A stretch of 64,000 bases of DNA, taken from NCBI GenBank assembly GCA_017992695.1, contig JAGOOC010000003.1, positions 1 through 64,000 on the forward strand, in the 5' to 3' direction. The notes under the pieces are model-generated. The model made no database searches, was not told the DNA's origin, and saw only the letters and a program-made list of their open reading frames with translations. This DNA comes from Bacteroides sp. (GTDB taxonomy: Bacteria > Bacteroidota > Bacteroidia > Bacteroidales > Bacteroidaceae). Positions 35,085 to 45,165 of the stretch are shown here, one piece after another; the stretch's first letter is position 1, and every line of letters begins with the position of its first letter. Position numbers and translations under genes: made by a program.

Positions 35085-37715
35085 TTAGAATTCTTGACCC
35101 AATACAAAGTGGAAGCGGCTACCGCCAGCGTCCTTCGAACCTTGTACTTTGTCGAAACCGTAAGCCCAGTCAATACCCATCATACCAATCATTGGTAAGA
35201 AGATACGAACACCAAGACCTGCTGAACGCTTTAGGTCAAATGGGTTGAAGTTTTTAATATCATGCCATGCATTACCGGCCTCTAAGAAACCTAACACATA
35301 AATATTCGTACTTGTTTCCAACATAAGCGGATATCTTAGCTCTACACCCAAACGAGTGTATGCATAGCCTTCAAGGCCACGATATGGAGTCAATGAACTG
35401 TTTTCATATCCACGCAGCGCAACACTTTCGGTAGCGTAGCTCGAATATCCCGTCATACCATCACCACCTACGTCGAAGGTTTCGAACGGCGATTTCTTGT
35501 ATTTGTTGTAGTGACCCAGTAAACCGAACTCGGCACGTGTCATCAATACCGGACACTTAACTGCTGTGCTAAGTGCTGTATAGGTTTTTGATTTGAATTT
35601 CCATTTGTGGTATTCAACCCATTTGTGCATCTGGTTCACATCGTCTTGCTTGAATTGGTCGTACTTGCTGTAGTCGATTCCGTCAAAGAGTGAATACGGT
35701 GGCGTGATTTGTGCCGACAAAGAGATGTCTGAACCGCTACGTGGGAAGATCGGATTATCTACCGAGTTACGAGCCAGTGTTAAGTTCAAACTGATGTTGT
35801 TACACTTACCGTTTGTTACGGGGAAATATTGCCAATCGCTCAAAATGTAGCGTTGGAAAGAGAGCTCGGCCGAAAGCGTAAAGAAGTCATCGGGCCAGCT
35901 CAAGCGCTTACCCCAACCGGCAGAGAGTCCCCACATCTTGATTGACTTGTCGGGGTCATAGTAGTTCTCGTAATTGTTGTAGTTGCCGTAGTTGTAGCTT
36001 CCGTATCCACCATAACCGCTATACATGTTGTTGTAATAATTGTTCATGTATGAAGAGTTGTAGTAGCGGCTGCTGATATCGGTCTGTACCGAGAAGAATC
36101 CCGATAGAGAGAACGAGTTAGGACGTTTCCCACCAAACCAAGGGTCGAAGAATGAGATGCTATACGATTGATAGTATTGCGCATTGGTCTGTCCGCTGAT
36201 GGTGAGGGTCTGACCATCGCCCTGTGGCAAGATGCCGCGATAGTTCTCGCCGGGGTGTAACAAGTTAGCCAGTGAGAAGTTGGTAAACTTCAAACTCAAC
36301 TTACCAATAACACCCGTCTGCCCCCAACCGGCAGAGAACTCTACCTGGTCATTAGCTTTGGACACTAAGTCGTAGCCGATATCAACAGTTCCCTGTTCAG
36401 GGTTAGGCTGAATATCGGGTTTGATATTCTCGGGGTCAAAGTGTCCCATCTGTTGTATTTCGCGCATCGAACGCATCAAGTCTTCTCTGCTGAACAATTG
36501 GCCGGGGCGGGTACGAAGCTCGCGACGAACCACATTCTCGTACAGACGGTCGTTGCCATTGATTTTGACTTTATTAATGGTTGCTTGACGACCCTCGAAG
36601 ATTCTCATTTCAAGGTCGATCGAGTCGCCTACAATGTTTACCTCTACCGGTTCAAGGTTGTAGAATAGATAACCGTTGTTGTAGTAAAGATTACCGATAG
36701 CGTCCTCGTCGCCCGATACGCGTTCGTTTAGTAATTTCTGATTGTATACATCGCCCTTTTTCATCCGTAGGTAGAAGTTCAACTGTTCGGACGGATAAAG
36801 TGTATTACCCACCCACGTTACGTTGCGCAAGTAATATTTGTCGCCTTCTTCCACTTTCAAGAATACGTCTACTGTTTTATCGTCAAATCGAGATACGCTA
36901 TCCTTCACTATTCGTGCATCACGATAACCCAATTCGTTGTATTTTTCGATGATCAACTGCTTGTCTTCTTCGTATTTCTCATTCACGAACTTTTTGGTAC
37001 GGAACAAATTGGTTAACTTCCCTTTTTCATTCGTTTTTTTCATCACCCGCTTCAGCTTTGAGTCTGATAGTGCTTCGTTGCCTTCGATGGTAATGGCGTG
37101 TACCTTTACCTTCTCTTTTTTGTCGATATTGACATCAACAATCACTTGATTAGGGTTGGATGCATCGTCTTTTTGCGAGATGATTACTTCTGCATTTTTA
37201 AATCCTTTGTCATCAAAATAGCGTTTGATGAGCACTTTGGCACGGTCAACGAGGTTAGGTGTAATTTGACTGCCTTTGACTAAACCCAGTTTGGTTTCTA
37301 AATCTTGACGCTCCGATTTCTTCACGCCATGATAGCGGATGTCAGAGATACGCGGGCGTTGAGTCAAGCTGATCTTCAGCCAGACCTTACTGCCTTCAAT
37401 CTTCTCGGCAGTAATTTGCACGTTAGAGAACAGCCCATGTTTCCAGTAGCGCTTGATTGCTCCGGTGATTTCATCGCCCGGAATGGTTATGGTTTGTCCT
37501 ACCGACAGCCCCGATAGACCAATGAGAACATAGTCTTCGTAGTTCTGTACACCTTCAACTTTGATGTCTGCAATCTCCAGTTTCTTCGGAGTTCCTGAAT
37601 ATAGAATAACAGGTTTTGAAGATTCGTCAGTGTTAGCATCTTGTGCCATACTCTTCTGCGGAAAGCAAAGAAGGCAGAGGAGCGTTACGAATATAAAGGG
37701 AATACGATAATGCAT
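35085..37715 (-). CDS. bamA: Outer membrane protein assembly factor BamA
   Basis: An 876-residue outer membrane protein: signal peptide at 1-24, about five POTRA domains to about residue 470, then a 16-strand beta-barrel ending FHFVLGQEF with the terminal aromatic residue. BamA inserts beta-barrel proteins. The barrel has an unusual Tyr/Asn/Gly-rich loop at about residues 550-586 (NNMYSGYGGYGSYNYGNYNN within it). Cotranscribed with uppS upstream and the ompH genes downstream. Confidence 0.95.
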   Translation of the reverse strand: MHYRIPFIFVTLLCLLCFPQKSMAQDANTDESSKPVILYSGTPKKLEIADIKVEGVQNYEDYVLIGLSGLSVGQTITIPGDEITGAIKRYWKHGLFSNVQITAEKIEGSKVWLKISLTQRPRISDIRYHGVKKSERQDLETKLGLVKGSQITPNLVDRAKVLIKRYFDDKGFKNAEVIISQKDDASNPNQVIVDVNIDKKEKVKVHAITIEGNEALSDSKLKRVMKKTNEKGKLTNLFRTKKFVNEKYEEDKQLIIEKYNELGYRDARIVKDSVSRFDDKTVDVFLKVEEGDKYYLRNVTWVGNTLYPSEQLNFYLRMKKGDVYNQKLLNERVSGDEDAIGNLYYNNGYLFYNLEPVEVNIVGDSIDLEMRIFEGRQATINKVKINGNDRLYENVVRRELRTRPGQLFSREDLMRSMREIQQMGHFDPENIKPDIQPNPEQGTVDIGYDLVSKANDQVEFSAGWGQTGVIGKLSLKFTNFSLANLLHPGENYRGILPQGDGQTLTISGQTNAQYYQSYSISFFDPWFGGKRPNSFSLSGFFSVQTDISSRYYNSSYMNNYYNNMYSGYGGYGSYNYGNYNNYENYYDPDKSIKMWGLSAGWGKRLSWPDDFFTLSAELSFQRYILSDWQYFPVTNGKCNNISLNLTLARNSVDNPIFPRSGSDISLSAQITPPYSLFDGIDYSKYDQFKQDDVNQMHKWVEYHKWKFKSKTYTALSTAVKCPVLMTRAEFGLLGHYNKYKKSPFETFDVGGDGMTGYSSYATESVALRGYENSSLTPYRGLEGYAYTRLGVELRYPLMLETSTNIYVLGFLEAGNAWHDIKNFNPFDLKRSAGLGVRIFLPMIGMMGIDWAYGFDKVQGSKDAGGSRFHFVLGQEF

Positions 37716-37735
37716 TTATGTTATAATTAGTTAAG

Positions 37736-38470
37736 TTAACTGATTTGTTCGCTGGTTTTGCCGAAACGACGTTCCCGCTTTTGATAATCGCAAATAGCCT
37801 TTCTGAGCTCGTCTTCACGAAAATCGGGCCAGAAAGTTTCACAGAAATAGAGTTCGGAGTAGGCACATTGCCAAAGCAGGTAATTGCTTAGGCGAACCTC
37901 GCCTCCGGTACGAATAAGCAGATCGGGATCGGGCATGAAACTCGTTGTTAAATGTGCCGAAATGAGTTCGCTGCTTATCTCTTCAGGGGTTAGTTCTCCG
38001 TTTTGAACTTTGATTGTAATTTGTCGCGCTGCTTCGGTTATTTCCCAACGGGCCGAATAGCTTAGTGCCAATACAAGGCTCATGCCAGTATTACGTGAAG
38101 TATGTTCTACGCAGGTGCTTAACCGCTCTTGTACGTTTTTGGGTAGCTTACCGATATCTCCTATGATACGAAAGGTAATGTTGTTTTTCATGAAAACGTC
38201 TTCTTCGATAGATTCGAACAGAAGGCTCATTAACGCTGCAATCTCGCTTGAGGGTCGTTTCCAGTTCTCGGTCGAGAATGTATATAACGTCAGGTATTTA
38301 ATGCCTAACCTTGCTGCCTCTTCGGCAATGACATGTACGGTTTCTGCACCAACCTGATGGCCATAACTACGCTCATGCCCACGCTGCTTTGCCCATCGTC
38401 CGTTTCCGTCCATGATAATGGCTACGTGTCGAGGTATTCGATTGATATCTATTCGTTCGTTATATGACAT
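37736..38470 (-). CDS. uppS: Isoprenyl transferase (undecaprenyl diphosphate synthase)
   Basis: A 244-residue cis-prenyltransferase: [14 protein letters not shown] with the catalytic aspartate D21, [37 protein letters not shown] and FCETFWPDF. It makes the C55 lipid carrier for peptidoglycan and surface glycans. It begins the envelope operon 20 bases before bamA. Confidence 0.95.
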   Translation of the reverse strand: MSYNERIDINRIPRHVAIIMDGNGRWAKQRGHERSYGHQVGAETVHVIAEEAARLGIKYLTLYTFSTENWKRPSSEIAALMSLLFESIEEDVFMKNNITFRIIGDIGKLPKNVQERLSTCVEHTSRNTGMSLVLALSYSARWEITEAARQITIKVQNGELTPEEISSELISAHLTTSFMPDPDLLIRTGGEVRLSNYLLWQCAYSELYFCETFWPDFREDELRKAICDYQKRERRFGKTSEQIS

Positions 38471-38547
38471 TTCATTTAGTTATTACCAACGATTTTGTTT
38501 GTACTTTCTTTTTGTAACAAAACGGCCGATTGGTTTTCCAGCTGTGT

Positions 38548-40029
38548 CTACTTTCTACTTTGCTGTGTAATTGCATCTGCAAAGCCTAACCTGTTGAGTC
38601 GACAACGCCATACGTCGTCTGTGCCGGTAGGGCTTTTACTGCAAATAATCCACACAAAGTTATTTGAATCAACCACCATCGAATATTCGCTGCCTTTTCG
38701 AGCAGTCAATTCGGTTGGGAAGTAGAATTTCTTGTTTGCTTTCGCCCAAGCGATACCCGTTGCTGAAGTATAAAACGCATCAAAGCCATTGCCGAACGTA
38801 TAGAAGTTATTTCCATAATAAAATATAGAGGGTAATGTTAATGTGGGGCAAAATGCATTCTGAGTATACAAATCGGCCCACGATAGCCCGTCGTACGAAC
38901 CCCAAGGAATGGTGTGCTTCACCGCTTCGGTGCGTGAGTTTGTGAGTCCGCCCACTAACATCGCTCCTTGAACACCTGTGTTATTTGTCCAAACGGTAGC
39001 TGATATTTTCGTTTTCGGGAAGCTGTCCGGAACTATTTCGCCTTGATCGGAAGCAAGTGTCCAGCCGGTTGCGTTCTTATTAGTGAAGCAATAGCGAAGG
39101 ATTGTAGGGTCAGTTGGGTCTACCGAAACAGCTGCAATGCCGGTGGTTTTATTCAAGTTGTTTCCAGCGTTTTCGGGGAATCCTACAAGTAACGATGCGA
39201 TTTTGCGGTCGTTGAGCGCAGAGTGTTTCTGCCAGCTGGTACCGTTAGTTGAGGAATAGACCTCCCCAGCGGCTGCTGCGTAGAGTTCGTTGTTAAAAGT
39301 AAGTATGGTCGATAAGTCAACGGTGGTTGGCAATCCGTTGATCGTTCCTGCTGGAGCCCATCCTTTAGGGTTTGAGGTAGCAGTTTGATAAGCAATGACT
39401 TGCGAGGCGTTTTTCGAGAAAACAAAAATCGTATTATTCAGAATCACTGCTTTTTGTGGGCCGGTTATGGCTCCTCCCGAGAAGTTATTCATGAGTGGTG
39501 CAGGTTTTTCACCTTTGGCTTGTCCCCAGTTTAAAGTGTCCGGGTCTTGTTTGTGCACACGTACTTTAATGGTATATTGGCGAGTGAATTTTTTATACTG
39601 ATCTTCAGGGGCACCTTGATACATAAGGTTCATTGCCTCCATAGACATGACTTTGACTTTCATGGGTTTCCTTAAATCAACAGAGTCGGTCGTGTTAAGT
39701 CCTTGAAGCACATCGTTTACCAAGCTGTCTTTGCCATCTGTGTTATTGAGAAGGATAACCGTACCCGAAGCCGTAGTCAGTGTATCAATCAATATTTTGT
39801 TGATAATGGTGTCTGACCCCACTGGTAGTGAGTCTATGTTATAAATTTCACCTTTGAGTTGGTCAATGGTAAATCGATAGCTCTGACCAAGCACGGTGTC
39901 TATCGCAAAGGCACGTATCGTTGCGTCTGTGCTGTACTCCCCAACGGTCTGGTTCTCGTCGAGACATGACGAAATGGCGAATGACACAAACAAAAGGCTC
40001 ACAATTACGGATAAAAACTTAATTCTCAT
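38548..40029 (-). CDS. Large lipoprotein, probably DUF6242 family
   Basis: A 493-residue protein starting MRIKFLSVIV with lipobox AISSC, so exported and lipidated. The N-terminal about 150 residues resemble a beta-sandwich with FAIDTVLGQSYRFTIDQ; the rest has repeating motifs such as GWAPAGTINGLPTTVDL, YAAAAGEVYSSTNGTSWQ and FYTSATGIAWAKA, suggesting a beta-propeller or sialidase-like fold with WxxH/A blades. I recall this Bacteroides family as DUF6242, of unknown function. The gene ends 77 bases before uppS and has its own -7 element. Confidence 0.7.
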   Translation of the reverse strand: MRIKFLSVIVSLLFVSFAISSCLDENQTVGEYSTDATIRAFAIDTVLGQSYRFTIDQLKGEIYNIDSLPVGSDTIINKILIDTLTTASGTVILLNNTDGKDSLVNDVLQGLNTTDSVDLRKPMKVKVMSMEAMNLMYQGAPEDQYKKFTRQYTIKVRVHKQDPDTLNWGQAKGEKPAPLMNNFSGGAITGPQKAVILNNTIFVFSKNASQVIAYQTATSNPKGWAPAGTINGLPTTVDLSTILTFNNELYAAAAGEVYSSTNGTSWQKHSALNDRKIASLLVGFPENAGNNLNKTTGIAAVSVDPTDPTILRYCFTNKNATGWTLASDQGEIVPDSFPKTKISATVWTNNTGVQGAMLVGGLTNSRTEAVKHTIPWGSYDGLSWADLYTQNAFCPTLTLPSIFYYGNNFYTFGNGFDAFYTSATGIAWAKANKKFYFPTELTARKGSEYSMVVDSNNFVWIICSKSPTGTDDVWRCRLNRLGFADAITQQSRK

Positions 40030-40056
40030 TTGAAGATTGTGTTTATTTACAAGTTG

Positions 40057-40064
40057 CAAAAATA
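40057..40064 (-). promoter_or_regulatory. -7 element for the large lipoprotein gene
   Basis: Reads TATTTTTG on the minus strand, 27 bases before the ATG. Confidence 0.5.
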
Positions 40065-40166
40065 AGAACAATTTTTGCGATATTGAGCATTAACGGGAAG
40101 TTTTATATAAAATTATAGATAGAACTACTGCTTTCGTGGATTAAAGGTCTTGTGAACAGGGGCTAC

Positions 40167-41207
40167 TTATGCTTTTCGGTTTATGTAGTGTTCGATTTCC
40201 ACTCCAAAACACGCATTAGTCGGGGCGTGAACCTTATCTCTTATGCGCGGAGCTTTAACTCCCGTTGAGAGTTTTATGGCAGAGAGTTCAACAAAAGCCT
40301 CGTCCCAAACGCCGGCGTTTATGAATGATTGCAGCAATTGGCTTCCTCCTTCGACCAAAAGCGATTGTATGTTTCTTTTGTAAAGTGCTGTCAGCATTTG
40401 GTTCACCATGTTGGTTTCATCGGTTAAGGTGATGTACTCAATGTGATGGCTGTTGGGGTAATGCTGCGTAGTAAAAACAATAGTGGGTACACTGCCATCA
40501 AATAAGTGTAAGGTAGGAGAGAGTGTTCGTTTCTTGTCAATCACTACTCTTGTGGGGTTATGTCCGTACCAGTTTCGTACGGTCAGTGAAGGGTTGTCGA
40601 GGCGTGCTGTTCGCGTACCTACTAATATAGCGTCTGATTCGGCCCTTCGTTTATGTACCAGCATGGAGGTTAGTGGGGTTGATAAAAGAGCAGGGTGTCC
40701 GTCTGTGCGTTCCTTGTCTATAAAGCCATCGGCCGATTCGGCCCATTTCAGGGTGATGTACGGGCGTTTGCACGCATGAAAAGTAATGAAGCTGCGAATC
40801 AAGCCCTTGCATGCCTCTTCCAAAACCCCTACCACCACTTCGCACCCAGCATTGCGAAGTCTCTCAATTCCTCTGCCTGCTACTGCCGCAAAGGGGTCTT
40901 CACAGCCAATAACGACTCTTGGAATCTTCTTTTCAATAATTAAGTCGGCGCAAGGAGGCGTTTTTCCATGGTGTGTACAAGGCTCTAAGCTGACGTAGAT
41001 GGTAGAACGTTTCAGTAAAGCCGGTTCTTTTACCGAGCGGATAGCATTTACCTCGGCATGAGCTTCTCCGAAGCGGGCGTGATACCCCTCACCGATAATC
41101 AGTCCGTCGCAAACGATAACTGCACCCACCATTGGGTTGGGCGATGTGTTGCATAAACCGTTGCGAGCCAGTGAAATGCATCTGCGCATGTATTTTTCTT
41201 CTTCCAT
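40167..41207 (-). CDS. ribD: Bifunctional riboflavin deaminase/reductase
   Basis: A 346-residue two-domain enzyme for the second and third steps of riboflavin synthesis. The deaminase part has the zinc motifs HAEVNAI and PCTHHGKTPPC; the reductase part has WAESADGFIDKE, AILVGTRTARLDNPSLTVR and LLVEGGSQLL. Cytoplasmic. It is divergent from prmC; no other rib gene or FMN riboswitch is seen nearby, and no exact -7 element was found upstream. Confidence 0.95.
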   Translation of the reverse strand: MEEEKYMRRCISLARNGLCNTSPNPMVGAVIVCDGLIIGEGYHARFGEAHAEVNAIRSVKEPALLKRSTIYVSLEPCTHHGKTPPCADLIIEKKIPRVVIGCEDPFAAVAGRGIERLRNAGCEVVVGVLEEACKGLIRSFITFHACKRPYITLKWAESADGFIDKERTDGHPALLSTPLTSMLVHKRRAESDAILVGTRTARLDNPSLTVRNWYGHNPTRVVIDKKRTLSPTLHLFDGSVPTIVFTTQHYPNSHHIEYITLTDETNMVNQMLTALYKRNIQSLLVEGGSQLLQSFINAGVWDEAFVELSAIKLSTGVKAPRIRDKVHAPTNACFGVEIEHYINRKA

Positions 41208-41234
41208 CTTTTAGGCTTGTAGCTATAATAATTG

Positions 41235-41242
41235 TATTTTTG
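41235..41242 (+). promoter_or_regulatory. -7 element for prmC-recX
   Basis: TATTTTTG, exact TAnnTTTG, 22 bases before the prmC ATG. Confidence 0.55.
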
Positions 41243-41264
41243 CACCTTAAAACGTCGAAAACAT

Positions 41265-42101
41265 ATGAATCGTGTGAGCACTTACATTCGCCAATCGTTG
41301 CAGAATCACTATTCACCGCAGGAAGTTAAAAGCCTGACGATGATGATTTGTTGCGACATGCTCGGTTATGAGGCCATTGATGTTTACATGGGCAAAGATA
41401 TGATTTTATCGGAAAGCAAACAGCGCGAATTAGAAAATATTCTGATTCGGATGCGGAAAAATGAACCGATACAATATGTACTTGGCGTAGCTACTTTCTG
41501 CGGAATGCCGTTTGGTGTAGCCCCAGGAGTCCTTATTCCCCGCCCCGAAACAGAAGAGCTGGTTGAGCGTATTGTGGCAGAAAACCCGGGTTCACCTCGC
41601 ATACTGGATATGGGAACGGGAAGCGGATGCATTGCCATTGCTCTTTCGCGAAAGCTTCCCGAAGCCGAGGTCGTGGCTTGGGACATCTCTGATGATGCAC
41701 TGGCTATAGCACAACGTAATAATGCAGCGTTGCAAACCACCGTTACGTTTGAGAAACAAGACATTCTAACGTGCCAACCTAATGCAGAATCCGTTTTCGA
41801 TGTACTCGTGAGCAACCCTCCTTATGTAACAGAATCGGAAAAGAAGGAGATGGATGCCCATGTGCTCGATTGGGAACCTTCGCTAGCTTTGTTTGTTCCC
41901 GATGATGATCCATTGCGATTTTATCGACGCATCGCTTGTTTGGGGCACAAGCTGCTGAAAGGAAATGGCAAACTCTATTTTGAAATCAATCGAGCATACG
42001 GTGATGAAACCGCTCAAATGCTCAAAGAGTCAGGTTATCACCACGTCTGTGTGGTGAAAGACTTGTTTGGAAACAACCGAATTGTAACAGCTTACCGATG
42101 A
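41265..42101 (+). CDS. prmC: Peptide chain release factor glutamine methyltransferase
   Basis: A 278-residue SAM-dependent enzyme that methylates the GGQ glutamine of release factors. LDMGTGSGCIAIALS binds SAM and SNPPY is the catalytic NPPY motif; an N-terminal helical domain precedes them. The ATG at 41265 follows the -7 element. The stop overlaps the recX start (ATGA). Confidence 0.93.
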   Translation: MNRVSTYIRQSLQNHYSPQEVKSLTMMICCDMLGYEAIDVYMGKDMILSESKQRELENILIRMRKNEPIQYVLGVATFCGMPFGVAPGVLIPRPETEELVERIVAENPGSPRILDMGTGSGCIAIALSRKLPEAEVVAWDISDDALAIAQRNNAALQTTVTFEKQDILTCQPNAESVFDVLVSNPPYVTESEKKEMDAHVLDWEPSLALFVPDDDPLRFYRRIACLGHKLLKGNGKLYFEINRAYGDETAQMLKESGYHHVCVVKDLFGNNRIVTAYR

Positions 42102-42577
42102 AATTTATTACCGAAGAAGAGGCACTGTATAAAGTTGCCGCCTATTGCTCAACTGCCGAGCATTGTAAGGCAGAAGTTAGTGAAAAGCTGCTCAAGTGGG
42201 GCCTCTCTTATGAAGCCATCGACCGCATACTCGATCACTTGGTTACCGAAAAATACATTAACGAAGAACGATACTGCAAAGCTTACATCAACGATAAATT
42301 TCGTTTTGCCAAATGGGGTAAAGTGAAGATTGCGCAAGGGCTTTATATGAAAAAAATCCCCTCCGATGTAGCATGGCGATATTTGAACGAGATTGACCAA
42401 GACGATTACCTAACTGTTTTGCGCGGATTGATTGCCGGTAAACGCAAAAGTGTACAAGCCAATGATGACTATCAACTCAACGGTAAGCTGGTACGCTTTG
42501 CATTAAGTCGTGGCTTCGAAATGAAAGACATCAAACACTGTGTCCGCTTTTCGGACGAAGAAGCGTATGCTGACTAA
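42098..42577 (+). CDS. recX: RecX-family regulatory protein
   Basis: A 159-residue all-helical protein of repeated three-helix units: YCSTAEHCKAEVSEKLLKWG, LVTEKYINEERYCKAYINDKF and GLYMKKIPSDVAWRYL. RecX inhibits RecA filaments. recA is not beside it; instead it overlaps prmC, so its expression follows translation of that gene. Confidence 0.85.
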   Translation: MKFITEEEALYKVAAYCSTAEHCKAEVSEKLLKWGLSYEAIDRILDHLVTEKYINEERYCKAYINDKFRFAKWGKVKIAQGLYMKKIPSDVAWRYLNEIDQDDYLTVLRGLIAGKRKSVQANDDYQLNGKLVRFALSRGFEMKDIKHCVRFSDEEAYAD

Positions 42578-42618
42578 AAAATAAACGGGTTCTTCTTTCT
42601 ATTCTCATAGTATTTCCG

Positions 42619-42626
42619 TATTTTTG
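42619..42626 (+). promoter_or_regulatory. -7 element for pyrE
   Basis: TATTTTTG, exact TAnnTTTG, 30 bases before the chosen pyrE ATG. Confidence 0.55.
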
Positions 42627-42656
42627 CGTCTTATAATTATCATAGTTGGTTTAGGT

Positions 42657-43298
42657 ATGAAAAATTTAGAGAGATTATTTGCCGAGAAGTTGTTGAAGAT
42701 TAAGGCGATAAAAATTCAGCCGGCGAACCCTTTTACTTGGGCTTCCGGGTGGAAATCACCGTTTTATTGTGATAACCGTAAAACCCTGTCTTACCCTTCT
42801 CTTCGTAATTTTGTGAAGATTGAAATTACTCGTCTTATATTGGAACAGTTCGGACAGGTCGATGCCATTGCCGGTGTAGCTACAGGTGCAATTCCTCAAG
42901 GAGCCTTGGTTGCTGATGCATTGAATCTACCGTTTGTATACGTTCGTGCTACACCCAAAGATCACGGTCTTGAAAACCTTATTGAAGGCGAACTTCGTCC
43001 CGGTATGAAGGTTGTTGTGGTAGAAGACCTTATTTCGACGGGCGGTAGTAGTTTGAAAGCGGTAGAAGCGATTCGTCGTGATGGTTGCGATGTGATTGGT
43101 ATGGTAGCTGCATTCACCTATGGTTTTCCCATAGCCGAGAAAGCATTCAAAGATGCCAAAGTGCCTTTGGTTACGCTAAGCAACTATGAAGCTGTGCTTG
43201 ATGTAGCGCTTAGCACAGGTTATATCGAAGAGCAAGATATTGTTACGCTCAATGAGTGGCGCAAAGATCCTGCACATTGGGACGCTGGAAAGCTATAA
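42657..43298 (+). CDS. pyrE: Orotate phosphoribosyltransferase
   Basis: A 213-residue type I phosphoribosyltransferase that joins orotate to PRPP in UMP synthesis. The PRPP motif is VVVVEDLISTGGSSLKA; FTWASGWKSPFYCDNRK and VAGVATGAIPQGAL are typical. The ATG at 42657 is chosen because the -7 lies inside the longer frame. A hairpin with a T-run follows. Confidence 0.95.
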   Translation: MKNLERLFAEKLLKIKAIKIQPANPFTWASGWKSPFYCDNRKTLSYPSLRNFVKIEITRLILEQFGQVDAIAGVATGAIPQGALVADALNLPFVYVRATPKDHGLENLIEGELRPGMKVVVVEDLISTGGSSLKAVEAIRRDGCDVIGMVAAFTYGFPIAEKAFKDAKVPLVTLSNYEAVLDVALSTGYIEEQDIVTLNEWRKDPAHWDAGKL

Positions 43299-43330
43299 AG
43301 ATTTTAACGAGTAATCAAAAACAGGATAGA

Positions 43331-43373
43331 GAAGAGCGATTCGAACATTCATTGTTCGAATAGTTCTTTTTTT
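43331..43373 (+). terminator. Terminator of pyrE
   Basis: Arms about 43331-43347 and 43353-43369 pair with a perfect 8-bp top (TTCGAACA/TGTTCGAA) and weaker base, loop of 5, followed by a T-run to 43373. Confidence 0.75.
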
Positions 43374-43395
43374 GCCTTATAAAAGAATAGAAGAG

Positions 43396-43806
43396 ATGAC
43401 AACATTTGAGAGTGAAGTAAAGGTAATTCCTTTTAGCCAAGAACGGGTGTACGAGAAGCTATCAAACCTCAATAACCTAGAGTCTATCAAGGATCGTCTG
43501 CCTCAAGACAAAGTCAATGACATCAGCTTTGATACCGATACGCTGAGCTTCAGTGTTCCGGCCATCGGACAGTTAACGTTGAAGATTATCGAACGCGAAC
43601 CGTCTAAGTGCATTAAATTTGAAACAACCAACTCGCCGTTGCCCTTTAATCTGTGGATTCAGTTGGTGGAGTCGGCTCCCGAAGAGTGTAAACTCAAAAT
43701 AACCATCGGCATGGAGTTGAACCCTTTCATGAAAGGTATGATTCAAAAACCGCTGAAAGAAGGATTGGCTAAAATGGCTGATATGTTGGCCATTATACAC
43801 TATTAA
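43396..43806 (+). CDS. SRPBCC-fold small protein
   Basis: A 136-residue protein with the START/polyketide-cyclase-like pattern: SEVKVIPFSQERVYEKLSNL, SFSVPAIGQLTLKIIEREPS, KITIGMELNPFMKGMIQKPL and a last amphipathic helix. The fold binds hydrophobic ligands in a cavity; no specific function can be named. The start MTTFESEV follows a purine-rich site. It precedes argH by 14 bases and is probably cotranscribed. Confidence 0.75.
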   Translation: MTTFESEVKVIPFSQERVYEKLSNLNNLESIKDRLPQDKVNDISFDTDTLSFSVPAIGQLTLKIIEREPSKCIKFETTNSPLPFNLWIQLVESAPEECKLKITIGMELNPFMKGMIQKPLKEGLAKMADMLAIIHY

Positions 43807-43820
43807 AACGGGATAACGCT

Positions 43821-45161
43821 ATGGCACAAAAACTTTGGGAAAAATCAGTTCAGGTGAACCAAGATATTGAGCGCTTCACGGTAGGGCGCGATCGCGAAAT
43901 GGATCTTTATTTGGCCAAGCACGATGTGATGGGCTCTATGGCACACATCACCATGCTCGAAAGCATCGGGTTGCTTACGCGCGCAGAGCTCAATCAGCTA
44001 TTGGCCGAATTGAAGCTGATCTACGCCGCTGCCGAGGCAGGCGATTTCATCATTGAAGAGGGTGTTGAAGACGTCCACTCGCAAGTCGAACTGATGCTTA
44101 TCCGCAAGCTGGGCGATGTGGGCAAGAAGATTCACAGCGGTCGCTCGCGCAACGATCAAGTGTTGCTCGACCTGAAGCTTTTCACCCGCACACAGATACA
44201 AGAGGTTGCCGAAGCCGTTGAGCAACTCTTTCATGTGTTGTCTATGCAGAGCGAACGATACAAAGAAGTATTGATGCCTGGCTACACACACCTGCAGATA
44301 GCGATGCCTTCCTCTTTTGGGCTCTGGTTTGGCGCTTATGCCGAGAGTTTAACCGACGACATGCTGTTCTTGCAGGCTGCCTTTAAAATGTGTAACCGCA
44401 ATCCGTTGGGTTCTGCTGCAGGGTATGGCTCCTCCTTTCCACTCAACCGCACCATGACAACCGAACTGCTAGGCTTCGACTCGATGAACTACAACGTAGT
44501 ATATGCCCAAATGGGACGCGGTAAGCTCGAACGCAACGTAGCCTTTGCACTGGCTACCATTGCCGGGACTGTCTCTAAATTGGCCTACGATGCTTGTATG
44601 TTCAATAGTCAGAACTTCAACTTCGTGAAGCTACCCGATGATTGCACCACCGGCTCAAGCATCATGCCTCACAAGAAGAATCCCGATGTGTTTGAACTTA
44701 CTCGTGCCAAATGCAATAAACTGCAATCCTTACCACAACAAATCATGATGATTGCCAACAACTTGCCGTCGGGCTATTTCCGCGACTTGCAAATTATCAA
44801 AGAGGTATTTCTACCCGCCTTTCAGGAACTGAAAGACTGTTTGCGGATGACCACCTACATCATGAATGAAATTAAAGTGAATGAGCACATCCTTGATGAC
44901 GAAAAATACCTGCTCATCTTCAGCGTAGAAGAGGTAAACCGCTTGGCACGCGAAGGGATGCCTTTCCGTGATGCCTACAAGAAGGTGGGACTTGACATTG
45001 AAGCCGGACAGTTTTCTCACAACAAGCAAGTGCATCACACGCACGAGGGTAGCATTGGCTGTTTATGCACCAGCGAAATCTCTGCCTTGATGCAACAGAT
45101 TGTCGATGGTTTTAATTTTCATGCCATGAAAGAAGCAGAGAAAGCTTTGCTTGGTCGCTAA
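43821..45161 (+). CDS. argH: Argininosuccinate lyase
   Basis: A 446-residue lyase of the fumarase superfamily that splits argininosuccinate into arginine and fumarate, the last arginine step. The signature GSSIMPHKKNP lies at about 278-288; SGRSRNDQV and GYTHLQIAMPSS are also present. It lies 9 kb from the main arg operon and on the other strand. Confidence 0.95.
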   Translation: MAQKLWEKSVQVNQDIERFTVGRDREMDLYLAKHDVMGSMAHITMLESIGLLTRAELNQLLAELKLIYAAAEAGDFIIEEGVEDVHSQVELMLIRKLGDVGKKIHSGRSRNDQVLLDLKLFTRTQIQEVAEAVEQLFHVLSMQSERYKEVLMPGYTHLQIAMPSSFGLWFGAYAESLTDDMLFLQAAFKMCNRNPLGSAAGYGSSFPLNRTMTTELLGFDSMNYNVVYAQMGRGKLERNVAFALATIAGTVSKLAYDACMFNSQNFNFVKLPDDCTTGSSIMPHKKNPDVFELTRAKCNKLQSLPQQIMMIANNLPSGYFRDLQIIKEVFLPAFQELKDCLRMTTYIMNEIKVNEHILDDEKYLLIFSVEEVNRLAREGMPFRDAYKKVGLDIEAGQFSHNKQVHHTHEGSIGCLCTSEISALMQQIVDGFNFHAMKEAEKALLGR

Positions 45162-45165
45162 TTTT

